A DNA stretch of 64,000 nt from an uncultured Armatimonadota bacterium (GTDB taxonomy: Bacteria; Armatimonadota; Fimbriimonadia; Fimbriimonadales; Fimbriimonadaceae). The notes below the pieces were generated by a model. The model saw only the letters and a program-made list of their open reading frames with translations. It was not told the DNA's origin and did not search any database. The stretch is taken from positions 1 through 64,000 of the forward strand of contig CAIYMO010000036.1 of the NCBI GenBank assembly GCA_903927345.1, written 5' to 3'. Shown one piece after another: positions 27,306 through 35,219 of the stretch (within the stretch, counting starts at the first letter, position 1; every line of letters starts with the position of its first letter). Position numbers and translations under genes: made by a program.

Positions 27306-27572
27306 TCAGTTTCGATGTCGGAAGGTGATTCGACCCATAGTCAAATCGTAGGGGCTCAGTTCTACCTTGACACGGTCGCCAGGCATGATTCGGATATAGT
27401 GCATCCGCATCTTTCCGCTAACGTGGGCGAGAACTTCCATATCCCCTTCGTCCAGCTTCACGCGGAACCGCGCGTTCGGCAAGTTTTCGACAATTGTGCC
27501 ATCCAGCTCAATGCCTTTCTCCTTATCCGACTGGTCGTTTGTTTTGGGTTTATAGTGCCTTCTTCGAGCCAT
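27306..27572 (-). CDS. infA: translation initiation factor IF-1
   Basis: 88 residues; the S1/OB fold is complete ([53 protein letters not shown]). A basic extension of about 15 residues ([13 protein letters not shown]) precedes the usual IF-1 start. It is a single-gene unit: a TAAACT box lies 8 bases before the ATG and a terminator follows, so infA has been separated from map and rpmJ. Confidence 0.96.
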   Translation of the reverse strand: MARRRHYKPKTNDQSDKEKGIELDGTIVENLPNARFRVKLDEGDMEVLAHVSGKMRMHYIRIMPGDRVKVELSPYDLTMGRITFRHRN

Positions 27573-27580
27573 GTGTTTGT

Positions 27581-27586
27581 AGTTTA
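27581..27586 (-). promoter_or_regulatory. -10-like TAAACT box of infA, 8 bases before ATG
   Basis: On the minus strand TAAACT ends 8 bases upstream of the infA ATG; the intervening bases (ACAAACAC) hold no Shine-Dalgarno sequence. Confidence 0.45.
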
Positions 27587-27670
27587 CCAGTGTAGCTTGC
27601 TAACGTCAAAAACGAGCGGTCCGTAAGTACACTTCAGGTGGGTCTTCAAAGCTCAAAGTCTGGTGACCCA

Positions 27671-28291
27671 ATGCGACGCAAATCCCTTATCCTCGCCCTC
27701 CCGCTCGTTCTCCTGACCGGTTTCGCCGCCCGACGCGCCAGCCTCCAGCAATACGACATTCAAGACCCTAAAGGCGCCAACGGTTTCAGCTTCTCGATGA
27801 TTGACGGCCTCGAGCCCATCCACGGTCAAGGCAACGACGTCTCCGGCTCGATCATGCTCGACCTTGAACACCCTGAGAAGTCGAAAGGCAAAGTGGTCAT
27901 CGGCGTCAAAGCGCTCAAGCTAACCAGCGACGTTATGACTAACAACATGATGGGCGAGTGGTGCCTCGACGCAGAGAAGCATCCAACCGCAACCTTCGAG
28001 GTCACCAGCGGAAAGGTGAAGAAGGCTGCGAACGGCGAATACGAGGGCACCGCAACGGGAAATCTAACGCTTAAGGGAATCACGAAAGTAGTTTCCGTCC
28101 CGGTAACGGCTCGGCTCGTCAAAGGCGGAGTGAAGGAGCGCTTCGGTGACAAGGATGGCGATCTCCTCATGTTCAGCACGAAGTTCACGTTCAACCGTTT
28201 CGATTACGAAATCGGAAAGGCCGTGAAGCAGGAATTGTTGAGCAACAAGGTCGAGGTCAGACTGAGCTGCGCCGGAATGCTTTACCGCTAA
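27671..28291 (+). CDS. YceI-like domain protein
   Basis: 206 residues from ATG at 27671, which gives a proper signal peptide (RRKSLILALPLVLLTGFAA); an in-frame GTG 11 codons upstream does not. The mature part is the YceI lipocalin-like barrel: SGSIMLDLEHPEKSKGKVVIGV, MGEWCLDAEKHPTATFEV, GNLTLKGITKVVSVPV and TFNRFDYEIG. YceI proteins bind polyisoprenoids or similar lipids in the periplasm. It lies antisense to the ribosomal cluster between map and infA, 3 bases from the convergent map stop. Confidence 0.88.
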   Translation: MRRKSLILALPLVLLTGFAARRASLQQYDIQDPKGANGFSFSMIDGLEPIHGQGNDVSGSIMLDLEHPEKSKGKVVIGVKALKLTSDVMTNNMMGEWCLDAEKHPTATFEVTSGKVKKAANGEYEGTATGNLTLKGITKVVSVPVTARLVKGGVKERFGDKDGDLLMFSTKFTFNRFDYEIGKAVKQELLSNKVEVRLSCAGMLYR

Positions 28292-28294
28292 GCG

Positions 28295-29050
28295 TCAGCC
28301 TTCTGTAGTCAAAATCTCTGGACCCGATTTTAGGATCGCAATCGTGTGCTCGAAGTGAGCTGCGAGTTTGTCGTCCGCAGTGACAACAGTCCAGCCATCT
28401 TCGAGGGTTTTCACTTTGTGGGTGCCCTCGTTGATCATGGGTTCAATGCAGATACACATCCCTTCGCGGAGCCGGTCGCCTTTTCCAGGCTTGCCGAAAT
28501 TCGGAACATTTGAGGGCTCGTCGTGCAATCGCTCACCGATTCCGTGACCGACTAGTTCACGTACAACGCCAAAGCCATGGCTTTCAACATACTTCTGCAC
28601 CGCGTGGCCGATGTCTCCGGTCGTGTTGCCTGGGCGAGCCTTTGCGATTCCCTGGAAGAGGGATTCGCGGGTGACATTGAGAAGCTTTTGCGCGATTTGA
28701 GAAATTGTTCCTACCGGGTAGGTCCAAGCGCTGTCGGCATGCCAGCCGTCCTTGTAGACTCCGAAGTCCAGCGTAATGATATCGCCTTCGTGAAGGACGT
28801 CCTCTGTTGGAATGCCGTGAACCACGACATTGTTTACCGCGATACAGGTCGCATTCGGATATCCACGGTAGTTAAGAAAAGACGGTACACCGCCCTCCTC
28901 CCGGATCAGGCGTTCGGCAAGTTCATCAAGTTGTTTCGGCGTCGTCTTGCCGGGCACGATTGTCTCGGAGACAAGGCGTAGGGTCCGGGCGACGATTCGA
29001 CCCGACTCCTTCATTTTCGTAATCTCCGACGCCTTCTTGATGATTGCCAT
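28295..29050 (-). CDS. map: methionine aminopeptidase, type I
   Basis: 251 residues. The five metal ligands are visible: LDFGVYKDGWHAD (two Asp), GHGIGERLHDEP (His), ICIEPMINEG (Glu) and FEHTIAI (Glu). It removes the initiator Met from nascent proteins. The ATG directly follows the adk TAA, so adk-map are cotranscribed; the gene ends without an obvious terminator against the convergent YceI gene. Confidence 0.96.
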   Translation of the reverse strand: MAIIKKASEITKMKESGRIVARTLRLVSETIVPGKTTPKQLDELAERLIREEGGVPSFLNYRGYPNATCIAVNNVVVHGIPTEDVLHEGDIITLDFGVYKDGWHADSAWTYPVGTISQIAQKLLNVTRESLFQGIAKARPGNTTGDIGHAVQKYVESHGFGVVRELVGHGIGERLHDEPSNVPNFGKPGKGDRLREGMCICIEPMINEGTHKVKTLEDGWTVVTADDKLAAHFEHTIAILKSGPEILTTEG

Positions 29051-29695
29051 TTACTTAATACTCGTGAGAATGTCTTGGTAAACCTGTTCTGGATCGCGGC
29101 TTGAATCGACTCGCTTTAGCAACCCGGCTTTGTCATAGTAGTCCACAACGTCTGCGGTGTTCTCTCGGAAGATTCGTAGTCGTTCGCGAATGGTTTCCGG
29201 TTGGTCATCGGAGCGCACCATCAGCGGGCTATTGCACTTGTCGCAGAATCCATCCCGAGTGGGCGGCTTCGACTTGCTGTTATAGTTTTCTCCACACTTG
29301 GTGCAGCCGAGGCGATCCTTTAAGCGGTCGACGATGAGTTGGTCGTTCACCTCAAGAGAGACAACTGTTTCCAAGGGCATTTCGAGGTCCGCGAGGATTT
29401 CTTCGAGAGCCTCGGCCTGCTTGATCGTTCTCGGGAATCCGTCAAGGATAAACCCTTTCTTGCGAACTTCTGGTTCACGAAGGCGCTTTGCCATCATCTC
29501 GATCGTTACGCCGTTCGGTACGAGTTCCCCGTGTTGGATATAACGCTGCGCCAATCGGCCAAGATCCGTTTGTGCCTCAATTTCCTTTCGGAAGATCTCA
29601 CCAGATGACAAAGTGAAAATCCCCATTCGACTTGCGAATAGGGCACTTTGGGTTCCTTTTCCGACTCCTGGGGGGCCAATAAAGATCAGTCTCAT
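29051..29695 (-). CDS. adk: adenylate kinase
   Basis: 214 residues from ATG at 29695, which gives the canonical MRLIFIGPPGVGKGT; an earlier in-frame start exists but lies at the hairpin. LDGFPRT and the LID with four cysteines (CTKCGENY and CDKCNSP) show the zinc-bearing long form. It interconverts AMP, ADP and ATP. GGAAG precedes the ATG. Follows secY, with a 15-bp hairpin between. Confidence 0.96.
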   Translation of the reverse strand: MRLIFIGPPGVGKGTQSALFASRMGIFTLSSGEIFRKEIEAQTDLGRLAQRYIQHGELVPNGVTIEMMAKRLREPEVRKKGFILDGFPRTIKQAEALEEILADLEMPLETVVSLEVNDQLIVDRLKDRLGCTKCGENYNSKSKPPTRDGFCDKCNSPLMVRSDDQPETIRERLRIFRENTADVVDYYDKAGLLKRVDSSRDPEQVYQDILTSIK

Positions 29696-29711
29696 CGTTG
29701 AGCTTCCAAGT

Positions 29712-29746
29712 CCCATAAGTCTTATAGGACATATAAGACTTATGGG
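29712..29746. repeat. perfect 15-bp inverted repeat between secY and adk
   Basis: CCCATAAGTCTTATA/TATAAGACTTATGGG with loop GGACA. Each arm contains its own 11-base near-palindrome (ATAAG-N-CTTAT), so the element is both an inverted and a direct repeat. It lies inside the operon, 12 bases from the secY stop and 17 bases before the adk start. It resembles the short TATGGGAC-type dispersed repeats I recall from planctomycete and verrucomicrobial genomes; it may also limit read-through from secY into adk. Confidence 0.7.
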
Positions 29747-29757
29747 CTCTGATGGTT

Positions 29758-31161
29758 TTAGTCGTACTGCTTCATGAGCAGGTTCGCTTCAATTTGGCGC
29801 ATCGTCTCTAGGGCGACGCTGACCAGAATCAGAAGCGAGGTTCCACCCACCATACCGACGCCATAACGGTAGTCGAGTTTGGTGATCGCGGGAGTGATGT
29901 ATTGCAGAAGCGCAACAATCGAGATGAATCCCGCACCGACGATCGTGATCTTTGAGATAACGTCGTCAAGGAAGTCCTTTGTCTGCTTTCCGGGTCGGAC
30001 TCCGGGAATGATTGAACCGCCTCGCTTGAGGTTGTTGCTAATGTCTTCAACGTTGTACTGAATTGCGGTCCAGAAGTAGCTGAAGAAGAAGATCATTCCG
30101 ACATAGACCAAGCACCCGATGGGGTTGATCACGAAGTTGATACCGAAGAGTGGACCACTTGGAGCAGGGTTGATGTATTGACCGATGGTGATCAATAGCT
30201 GACCCAACTTACCAATGCCTGCAGGATCCTTTGCTTCGCCACCGAGCATCGTACCAAACTGTTGGGGAAGGTAGATGATTGCTGAGGCGAAGATGATCGG
30301 GATAACGCCCGCCATGAGCAGAGAGAACGGAAGATAGCTTGTCTTTCCGCCAACCGCCTTGGTGCCAATCATTCGTCGCATGTGCTGAACCGGAATTCGG
30401 CGCTGAGCGGCGGTGAAGTGGACAATAAGCCAAGTGGACGCAAGGAATAACGCGATCAGCGTGATAACGCTGAACGGAGACACTGCTCCATCCTTCAATC
30501 CTTGGATGAGCTTCTGACCTTGATAGGGCAGAGCAATCATGATGCCGGCGAAGATCATGAGGGAAACACCGTTACCGATTCCTCGCTCTGAGATCTGCTC
30601 GCCAAGCCATAGAGTGAACATTGAGCCAGCGGTCCAGAAGGTTAGGATCGTGAGCTTGGTTCCGATCGGAAGGTGCTGAACAGCCTGCTCAAGCATGGAG
30701 ATGTAGCCCCAGCCTTGTAGGAAGCACATCATGATCGTGAGACCACGGGTGCGCTGGTTCTGCTTCTTGCGAGCGTATTCGCCGCCCTCTTCCATTTCCT
30801 TCTTCATCTGCGGGAACGCAGTCGTAAGAATCTGGATGATGATCGACGCCGTAATGTACGGGTTCATACCGAGCGCGAAAATGGAGAGACGGCGCAGAGC
30901 ACCACCACCAAATGCGTCAATAAGCTGGAAAACTTGGTTTTTTTCCAGTGCCGCAAGCATCGTTTCCTCGGTGAAACCGGGAACGGGCACTGGGACGTGA
31001 ACGCCCAAGGCGAACACTGCAAACATGAGCAGGACGAACTTTAGGCGGGCGCGAAGATCCTCGTCCTCCCAAGCAAGCTTAAAGATTTGCGTCAAAGGCA
31101 GCGAAAGGGATTTATCCCCTCCGCCGCCTGAGTAGCCGCCGCCAAAGCCGCCGAAGCTCAC
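29758..31161 (-). CDS. secY: protein translocase subunit SecY
   Basis: 467 residues with ten hydrophobic segments. The conserved start of TM1 (FVLLMFAVFALGVHVPVPG), the plug-region GGGALRRLSIFALGMNPYI and the late NPIGCLVYVGMIFFFSYFW region are SecY-typical. The N-terminus carries an unusual Gly-rich lead (FGGFGGGYSGGGGDK). GTG start at 31161 overlaps the rplO stop (GTGA). Confidence 0.96.
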   Translation of the reverse strand: MSFGGFGGGYSGGGGDKSLSLPLTQIFKLAWEDEDLRARLKFVLLMFAVFALGVHVPVPVPGFTEETMLAALEKNQVFQLIDAFGGGALRRLSIFALGMNPYITASIIIQILTTAFPQMKKEMEEGGEYARKKQNQRTRGLTIMMCFLQGWGYISMLEQAVQHLPIGTKLTILTFWTAGSMFTLWLGEQISERGIGNGVSLMIFAGIMIALPYQGQKLIQGLKDGAVSPFSVITLIALFLASTWLIVHFTAAQRRIPVQHMRRMIGTKAVGGKTSYLPFSLLMAGVIPIIFASAIIYLPQQFGTMLGGEAKDPAGIGKLGQLLITIGQYINPAPSGPLFGINFVINPIGCLVYVGMIFFFSYFWTAIQYNVEDISNNLKRGGSIIPGVRPGKQTKDFLDDVISKITIVGAGFISIVALLQYITPAITKLDYRYGVGMVGGTSLLILVSVALETMRQIEANLLMKQYD

Positions 31162-31601
31162 AGTGAGACTGCCTGTCCTCCGTTGGCCTCAATTGCTTCT
31201 TTTGCTTTCGCGCTGAAGCGATGTGCCTTGACAGTCAGCTTCTTGCTGAGCGTGCCGAAGGCGAGGACTTTGACTCCGTCGACCTTAGCGAGCGAAACGA
31301 CGCCCTTAGCGATCAACGCTTCGATTGTGACTTCGTCACCAGCGTTGAAATGCTTCTCAAGATCATCAAGATTCACAACCGAAAACTCCAAGTGATTGAC
31401 GTTTCGGAAGCCCTTCTTGACCGGAAGTCGGCGGAAGATTGGGCTCTGTCCACCTTCGAAGTTAGGGTGAATCTGGCGTCGAGCCTTCTGTCCCTTGGTA
31501 CCTCGGGTAGCGGTTTTACCCATTCCCGAGCCGATGCCTCGAGCTACACGTCGCTTTGGGCGAGTTGAGCCGGGGCTTGGTGAAAAGTTATGCAGACCCA
31601 T
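31158..31601 (-). CDS. rplO: 50S ribosomal protein L15
   Basis: 147 residues. GSTRPKRRVARGIGSGMGKTA with TKGQKARR and FEGGQSPIFRRLPVKKGF are diagnostic. Lies between rpmD and secY in the standard spc-operon order and overlaps secY by 4 bases. Confidence 0.96.
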   Translation of the reverse strand: MGLHNFSPSPGSTRPKRRVARGIGSGMGKTATRGTKGQKARRQIHPNFEGGQSPIFRRLPVKKGFRNVNHLEFSVVNLDDLEKHFNAGDEVTIEALIAKGVVSLAKVDGVKVLAFGTLSKKLTVKAHRFSAKAKEAIEANGGQAVSL

Positions 31602-31604
31602 CTG

Positions 31605-31940
31605 TTACTTGTCCTCCGATTTCTTCGTTGCCTTCTTTTTAGGCTTTTCTTCCGACGCCGGAGCGGCTTCCGCCGTTGCTACCTTCTTAGCTGGAGCCTT
31701 CTTTGCAGTCTTTTCAGCAACTGCAGCGGTCACAACTCTTGGAGCCTTCTTCTTCGTCGGGGTTCCTTCTACTTCTTCAACGTGAATAAGTTCCTTCACG
31801 CGGTGGATCATTCCTCGAATTACCGCGGTATCGTCGTGCTCAACAACTTGGTTGATCTTACGAAGACCGAGTGATTCGACGACGCGGCGGGTTCGCCACT
31901 GGTGAGCCACGGTGGATCGAATGAGTTTAATGCGAAGCAT
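31605..31940 (-). CDS. rpmD: 50S ribosomal protein L30 with long C-terminal tail
   Basis: 111 residues from ATG at 31940, preceded by a strong AAAGGAGG ribosome site. Residues 1-57 are L30 (RIKLIRSTVAHQWRTRRVVES, GLRKINQVVEHDD, GMIHRVKELIHVEEVE). L30 is normally about 60 residues; here a further ~54 residues of Lys/Ala/Pro/Glu (AEKTAKKAPAKKVATAEAAP) follow, a flexible histone-H1-like tail. The start overlaps the end of rpsE by 14 bases. The frame is open further upstream inside rpsE but is not coding there. Confidence 0.92.
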   Translation of the reverse strand: MLRIKLIRSTVAHQWRTRRVVESLGLRKINQVVEHDDTAVIRGMIHRVKELIHVEEVEGTPTKKKAPRVVTAAVAEKTAKKAPAKKVATAEAAPASEEKPKKKATKKSEDK

Positions 31941-32502
31941 TGAATTCTTCCTCCTTTCGAGCTTTTTCAAGCCATGGGACGAGTTGCTTGGTTTCGATTC
32001 CACGTCGAGCAGCCACGTCTTCTGGGTTCGCCAGGGACTTGAACGCTTCGATGGTGGCATAGGCCATGTTAATGGCGTTTCGGCTACCAAGCGACTTTGC
32101 GAGAACGTTGTGGATTCCGCATGCTTCAAGGCAAGCTCGGACCGCACCGCCAGCCTTAACACCCGTACCGGGAGCAGCTGGTCGAAGCATGACCTGAGCG
32201 GTACCGCTGACAGCGACGATCTCGTGAGGGATCGTATCGCCGATCATTGGAACCTTGAACATTGCCTTTCGAGCAGCTTCTTCAGCCTTTCGAATGGCGT
32301 CCGGAATTCCGCGAGCCTTACCAAGACCAACTCCTACACTGCCCTTGTTGTCTCCAACAACGACGAGGATTGACCAGCTAGCGGTTTTTCCACCCTTGTG
32401 GGTCTTAAAGACCTTGTTTGTTCGGATAACTCGAACGTCGAGCTGAGGGCCTTCGGTATTCCGGCTCTCTCGCTTTCCGCTCAGTCGGTTCATCATTCTC
32501 AT
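31927..32502 (-). CDS. rpsE: 30S ribosomal protein S5
   Basis: 191 residues. DVRVIRTNKVFKTHKGGKTA, GDNKGSVGVGLGKARGIPDA and the C-terminal SLGSRNAINMAYATIEAF match S5. It helps decoding accuracy. Starts 3 bases after rplR; overlaps rpmD. Confidence 0.96.
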   Translation of the reverse strand: MRMMNRLSGKRESRNTEGPQLDVRVIRTNKVFKTHKGGKTASWSILVVVGDNKGSVGVGLGKARGIPDAIRKAEEAARKAMFKVPMIGDTIPHEIVAVSGTAQVMLRPAAPGTGVKAGGAVRACLEACGIHNVLAKSLGSRNAINMAYATIEAFKSLANPEDVAARRGIETKQLVPWLEKARKEEEFNASH

Positions 32503-32505
32503 GGT

Positions 32506-32859
32506 TTAGAACTCCAACCCAGCTTCTCGAGCGCCATCCGCAAGGGATGCCACTCGCCCGTGGTACTGGAAGCCTCCACGATCAAAAATAACGGAAGAAA
32601 GACCGGCCTTCTTTGCTCGCTCGGCAATTGCCTGACCGACCAATTTGGCGCCTTCAATGTTTCCGGTTGCCTTTAGATCCTTTTCAAGGGAACTAGCAGC
32701 GACAAGGGTTCGACCCGTTGTGTCGTCGATGATTTGAGCTGAAATGTGCTTCAGACTTCGATATACGCTCAGGCGCGGCTTTTCCGGAGTTCCGGTAACT
32801 CGCTTTCGAAGGCGAGCGTGCCGTGCAAGGCGAAGTTCATGTCGTGTTTTCTTTGCCAT
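32506..32859 (-). CDS. rplR: 50S ribosomal protein L18
   Basis: 117 residues. [23 protein letters not shown] and the C-terminal [20 protein letters not shown] are L18 signatures; it binds 5S rRNA. Confidence 0.96.
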   Translation of the reverse strand: MAKKTRHELRLARHARLRKRVTGTPEKPRLSVYRSLKHISAQIIDDTTGRTLVAASSLEKDLKATGNIEGAKLVGQAIAERAKKAGLSSVIFDRGGFQYHGRVASLADGAREAGLEF

Positions 32860-32869
32860 GTGTTACTCC

Positions 32870-33436
32870 TTACTTCTTAGCTGAGGCGCGCTTACCGGCC
32901 TTCAGCTTGACCACTTCACCCTGGTAGCGAATTCCCTTGCCCTTGTACGGTTCTGGCTTTCGGACCTTTCGGATGTCGGCAGCGACCTGACCAACGAGGG
33001 CCTTGTCGATTCCGGTGACGATGATGCTTTGGGTTCGAGCCTTGTCATCAGCCTTGATCTCGAGAGTGATCCCCTCGGGAGCGTCGACCTTAACAGGGTG
33101 CGAATAACCCATTGCGAGGTTCAATCCTCGACCTTCCATGGTAGCGCGGTAACCGACACCGATGATGTCGAGCTGTTTGGTGTGACCCTTAGTCACGCCT
33201 TCCACCATGTTTGCAACCAACGTTCGGGCGAGACCGTGCTGGCTTCGCGCTTCTCGCAGGTTGTTTGGCCGCTCAAGGTTAACCTTTCCATCTTCCTGCT
33301 TAAGAGTAAGCAAGCGAGAGATTGGCTGCCTGAGTTCGCCCTTTGGACCCTTAACAATGACGGTATTGGTTGCTTCTTCAACCGTGATCGTCACGTTTCC
33401 GGGGACTTCGATTGGCTTAATTCCGATTCGTGACAT
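32870..33436 (-). CDS. rplF: 50S ribosomal protein L6
   Basis: 188 residues. SRIGIKPIEVPGNVTITV, VEGVTKGHTKQLDIIGVGYRA and KPEPYKGKGIRYQGE identify L6. It lies 2 bases after rpsH. Confidence 0.96.
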   Translation of the reverse strand: MSRIGIKPIEVPGNVTITVEEATNTVIVKGPKGELRQPISRLLTLKQEDGKVNLERPNNLREARSQHGLARTLVANMVEGVTKGHTKQLDIIGVGYRATMEGRGLNLAMGYSHPVKVDAPEGITLEIKADDKARTQSIIVTGIDKALVGQVAADIRKVRKPEPYKGKGIRYQGEVVKLKAGKRASAKK

Positions 33437-33438
33437 GC

Positions 33439-33834
33439 TTAGTACACCTCACAGAGGACTTCGCCGCCGATCTTGCGTCGGCGCGCCTCGCGGTCAGTCA
33501 TCAAGCCTTGGTTCGTGGTCAGGATGCGCGTGGCAAGACCGTTTCGAATTGGCTTGAGTTCAGTGACGTCCGAGTAGACACGAAGACCAGGCTTGGAAAC
33601 CCGCTTCAGCTCATGAATGAGCGGTCGTCGTCGGTTGTCGTATTTGAGAACAACACGAATGTTGGGAAACTTAGATTCAGTCGTGACTTCGTAGCTCTCG
33701 ACGTAACCCTCTGCCTGAAGAAGTTTGACAATTTCAACCTTGATCTTCGAGTGAGGAACATCGACGCTAATCATCCGCGCCTGGCATCCGTTTCGAATTC
33801 GCGTGAGTAGATCTGCAATTGGATCGCTGTGCAT
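33439..33834 (-). CDS. rpsH: 30S ribosomal protein S8
   Basis: 131 residues. DPIADLLTRIRNG at the start and the C-terminal GLMTDREARRRKIGGEVLCEVY are S8 signatures. Confidence 0.96.
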   Translation of the reverse strand: MHSDPIADLLTRIRNGCQARMISVDVPHSKIKVEIVKLLQAEGYVESYEVTTESKFPNIRVVLKYDNRRRPLIHELKRVSKPGLRVYSDVTELKPIRNGLATRILTTNQGLMTDREARRRKIGGEVLCEVY

Positions 33835-33850
33835 ATTGAAACCTTACTGA

Positions 33851-34144
33851 TTACCAGCTGGACTTGGTGATGCCCGGAAGTTCACCGCGGTGAGCCTTCT
33901 CCCGGAAGGACTGTCGGCATAGGCCGAAGAAACCGATGTAGCCGTGTGCACGGCCTGTGAGGTTGCATCGATTGTAGCGTCGCGTCTTGAACATTCTGTT
34001 CTTGATGCGGCGCGCCTTGAAAGCAGCCAAAGCCTCTTCACGCTTCTCTTTTGGAAGTTCAAGGATTGCCTTTTCTTCCGCAATGAGGCGTGCCCACTTG
34101 GCTTGCTGCACTCTGTGCTTTTGAATTAATGATTCTTTCGCCAT
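33851..34144 (-). CDS. rpsN: 30S ribosomal protein S14, long zinc-free form
   Basis: 97 residues from ATG at 34144. The C-terminal [19 protein letters not shown] followed by [11 protein letters not shown] is S14; the length and lack of the C-x2-C...C-x2-C ribbon show the long form. It is the first ribosomal gene here: rplE, rplX, rplN and the S10 operon are not upstream. The start is preceded by GGTGG. A TATCAT-like -10 lies about 90 bases upstream on the minus strand, without a clear -35. Confidence 0.95.
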   Translation of the reverse strand: MAKESLIQKHRVQQAKWARLIAEEKAILELPKEKREEALAAFKARRIKNRMFKTRRYNRCNLTGRAHGYIGFFGLCRQSFREKAHRGELPGITKSSW

Positions 34145-34271
34145 TTGTGTGACCACCGTTGTCGAGTAGGTACAAGTCGCGGCGGCGAACCGGCCTTGCG
34201 GTACTCGGGGTTAGGTTGTATCGACTGCCGAGGCAGCCAACGAGAAATGATACCTCAAAAGGTTGCGACTT

Positions 34272-34991
34272 TTACTCGCCGTCATCCGTCGGCTTTCGCT
34301 TACCTAGGTGCAAGCGAACCGGCTGACCTGGAAACGGGTCAATAATGATGGATAGCACCTTCACAGTTTCGCCTTCAATGGCAGGCTCATAATGGTGCAT
34401 CTCTGCTGCCCAGAACATGCAGGCCTCTTCTTCTTCAAGAACCATTTCTTGGTCATCGAAGACGACCTTGAGGGTTCCGGAGACTACCCAGACAAATTCG
34501 TCTCCTCGGTGCGACCGTCGTGGCGTGGGTTTTGCCAGCAGAATCATGTTTGGATTGAAAACCCCATCACCAAAACGGGCCTTGATATTCGAAAACGGCG
34601 TAACACTCTCCGGTAATTCGTTCCGATAGACAAGTTCAGGGTCCAAGGCTGGGTCATCACCATTGCCAGAGAAGTTGTTCATGTCCATCCAGACGTAGTC
34701 GGACTTTTTATGAACTGCGCGAATCGACGCCTGCGGAGTCTCAACGCCTACAACAGAACTCGTCTTGACCTTTAATGCCTTGCAGACTGCAACAATTGTA
34801 CTGAGGTGCGTCGGATGTCCCTGCTCCAAACGGAGAAGTGTGTTTTTGCTGACCTGTGCAATGTCAGCGAGATCCCTGATGGAGTAGTTCTGCCGGGTGC
34901 GCAAGCGTCTGATTCTGTGTCCGATGACATCTAAACCCGCTTGATCGACTAGTTCCTGCAGTGTGGGCTTCCTGCCCTTACGTTGGCTCAT
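34272..34991 (-). CDS. XRE-family regulator with C-terminal cupin domain
   Basis: 239 residues from ATG at 34991, chosen because a TAATCT box lies 8 bases upstream; the frame is open 15 codons further. Residues ~20-75 are a lambda-repressor-type HTH (IGHRIRRLRTRQNYSIRDLA, VSKNTLLRLEQGHPTHLSTI). The C-terminal ~90 residues are a cupin (HRGDEFVWVVSGTLKVVF, EACMFWAAEMHHYEPA) that may sense a small ligand. XRE-cupin regulators usually control amine, amino-acid or sugar metabolism. The intergenic region toward the divergent propeller gene contains repeated GGGACA sites. Confidence 0.88.
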   Translation of the reverse strand: MSQRKGRKPTLQELVDQAGLDVIGHRIRRLRTRQNYSIRDLADIAQVSKNTLLRLEQGHPTHLSTIVAVCKALKVKTSSVVGVETPQASIRAVHKKSDYVWMDMNNFSGNGDDPALDPELVYRNELPESVTPFSNIKARFGDGVFNPNMILLAKPTPRRSHRGDEFVWVVSGTLKVVFDDQEMVLEEEEACMFWAAEMHHYEPAIEGETVKVLSIIIDPFPGQPVRLHLGKRKPTDDGE

Positions 34992-34999
34992 CCGATGTG

Positions 35000-35005
35000 A
35001 GATTA
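35000..35005 (-). promoter_or_regulatory. -10-like TAATCT box of the XRE-cupin gene
   Basis: On the minus strand TAATCT ends 8 bases before ATG at 34991; no Shine-Dalgarno sequence lies between. Confidence 0.4.
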
Positions 35006-35065
35006 TGCGTCGCCCAGGTCCCAACAAGCACACCATTTCATAACTAAGTTAGATTATCAACAAAC

Positions 35066-35183
35066 TATGGGACATCAGATGCCCGCAAGGTTGGGACAGG
35101 GACAGTTTTGAGCCTGCCAGAGGGTGTCCGATGGACTGTCCCAATATTTCACTATTGATTGTCCCAATTTCCTTAAGGACAAT
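35066..35183. promoter_or_regulatory. cluster of GGGACA/TGTCCC sites, possible operator region
   Basis: Within 118 bases there are TATGGGACA (35066-35074), TTGGGACA (35091-35098), CTGTCCCAA (35136-35144) and TGTCCCAA (35160-35167); the last is also half of the inverted repeat ATTGTCC-N12-GGACAAT (35158-35183). The sites occur in both orientations between the divergent XRE-cupin and propeller genes. They may be binding sites of the adjacent regulator or copies of a short dispersed repeat. Confidence 0.45.
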
Positions 35184-35219
35184 GAATACATCTTCCCGCC
35201 CTGACGGGAATCTGAAACC

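Noticed and set aside
31941-32162. Upstream extension of rpmD inside rpsE
   Set aside because: Those 74 residues are the off-frame reading of rpsE; the strong AAAGGAGG site marks ATG 31940 as the start.
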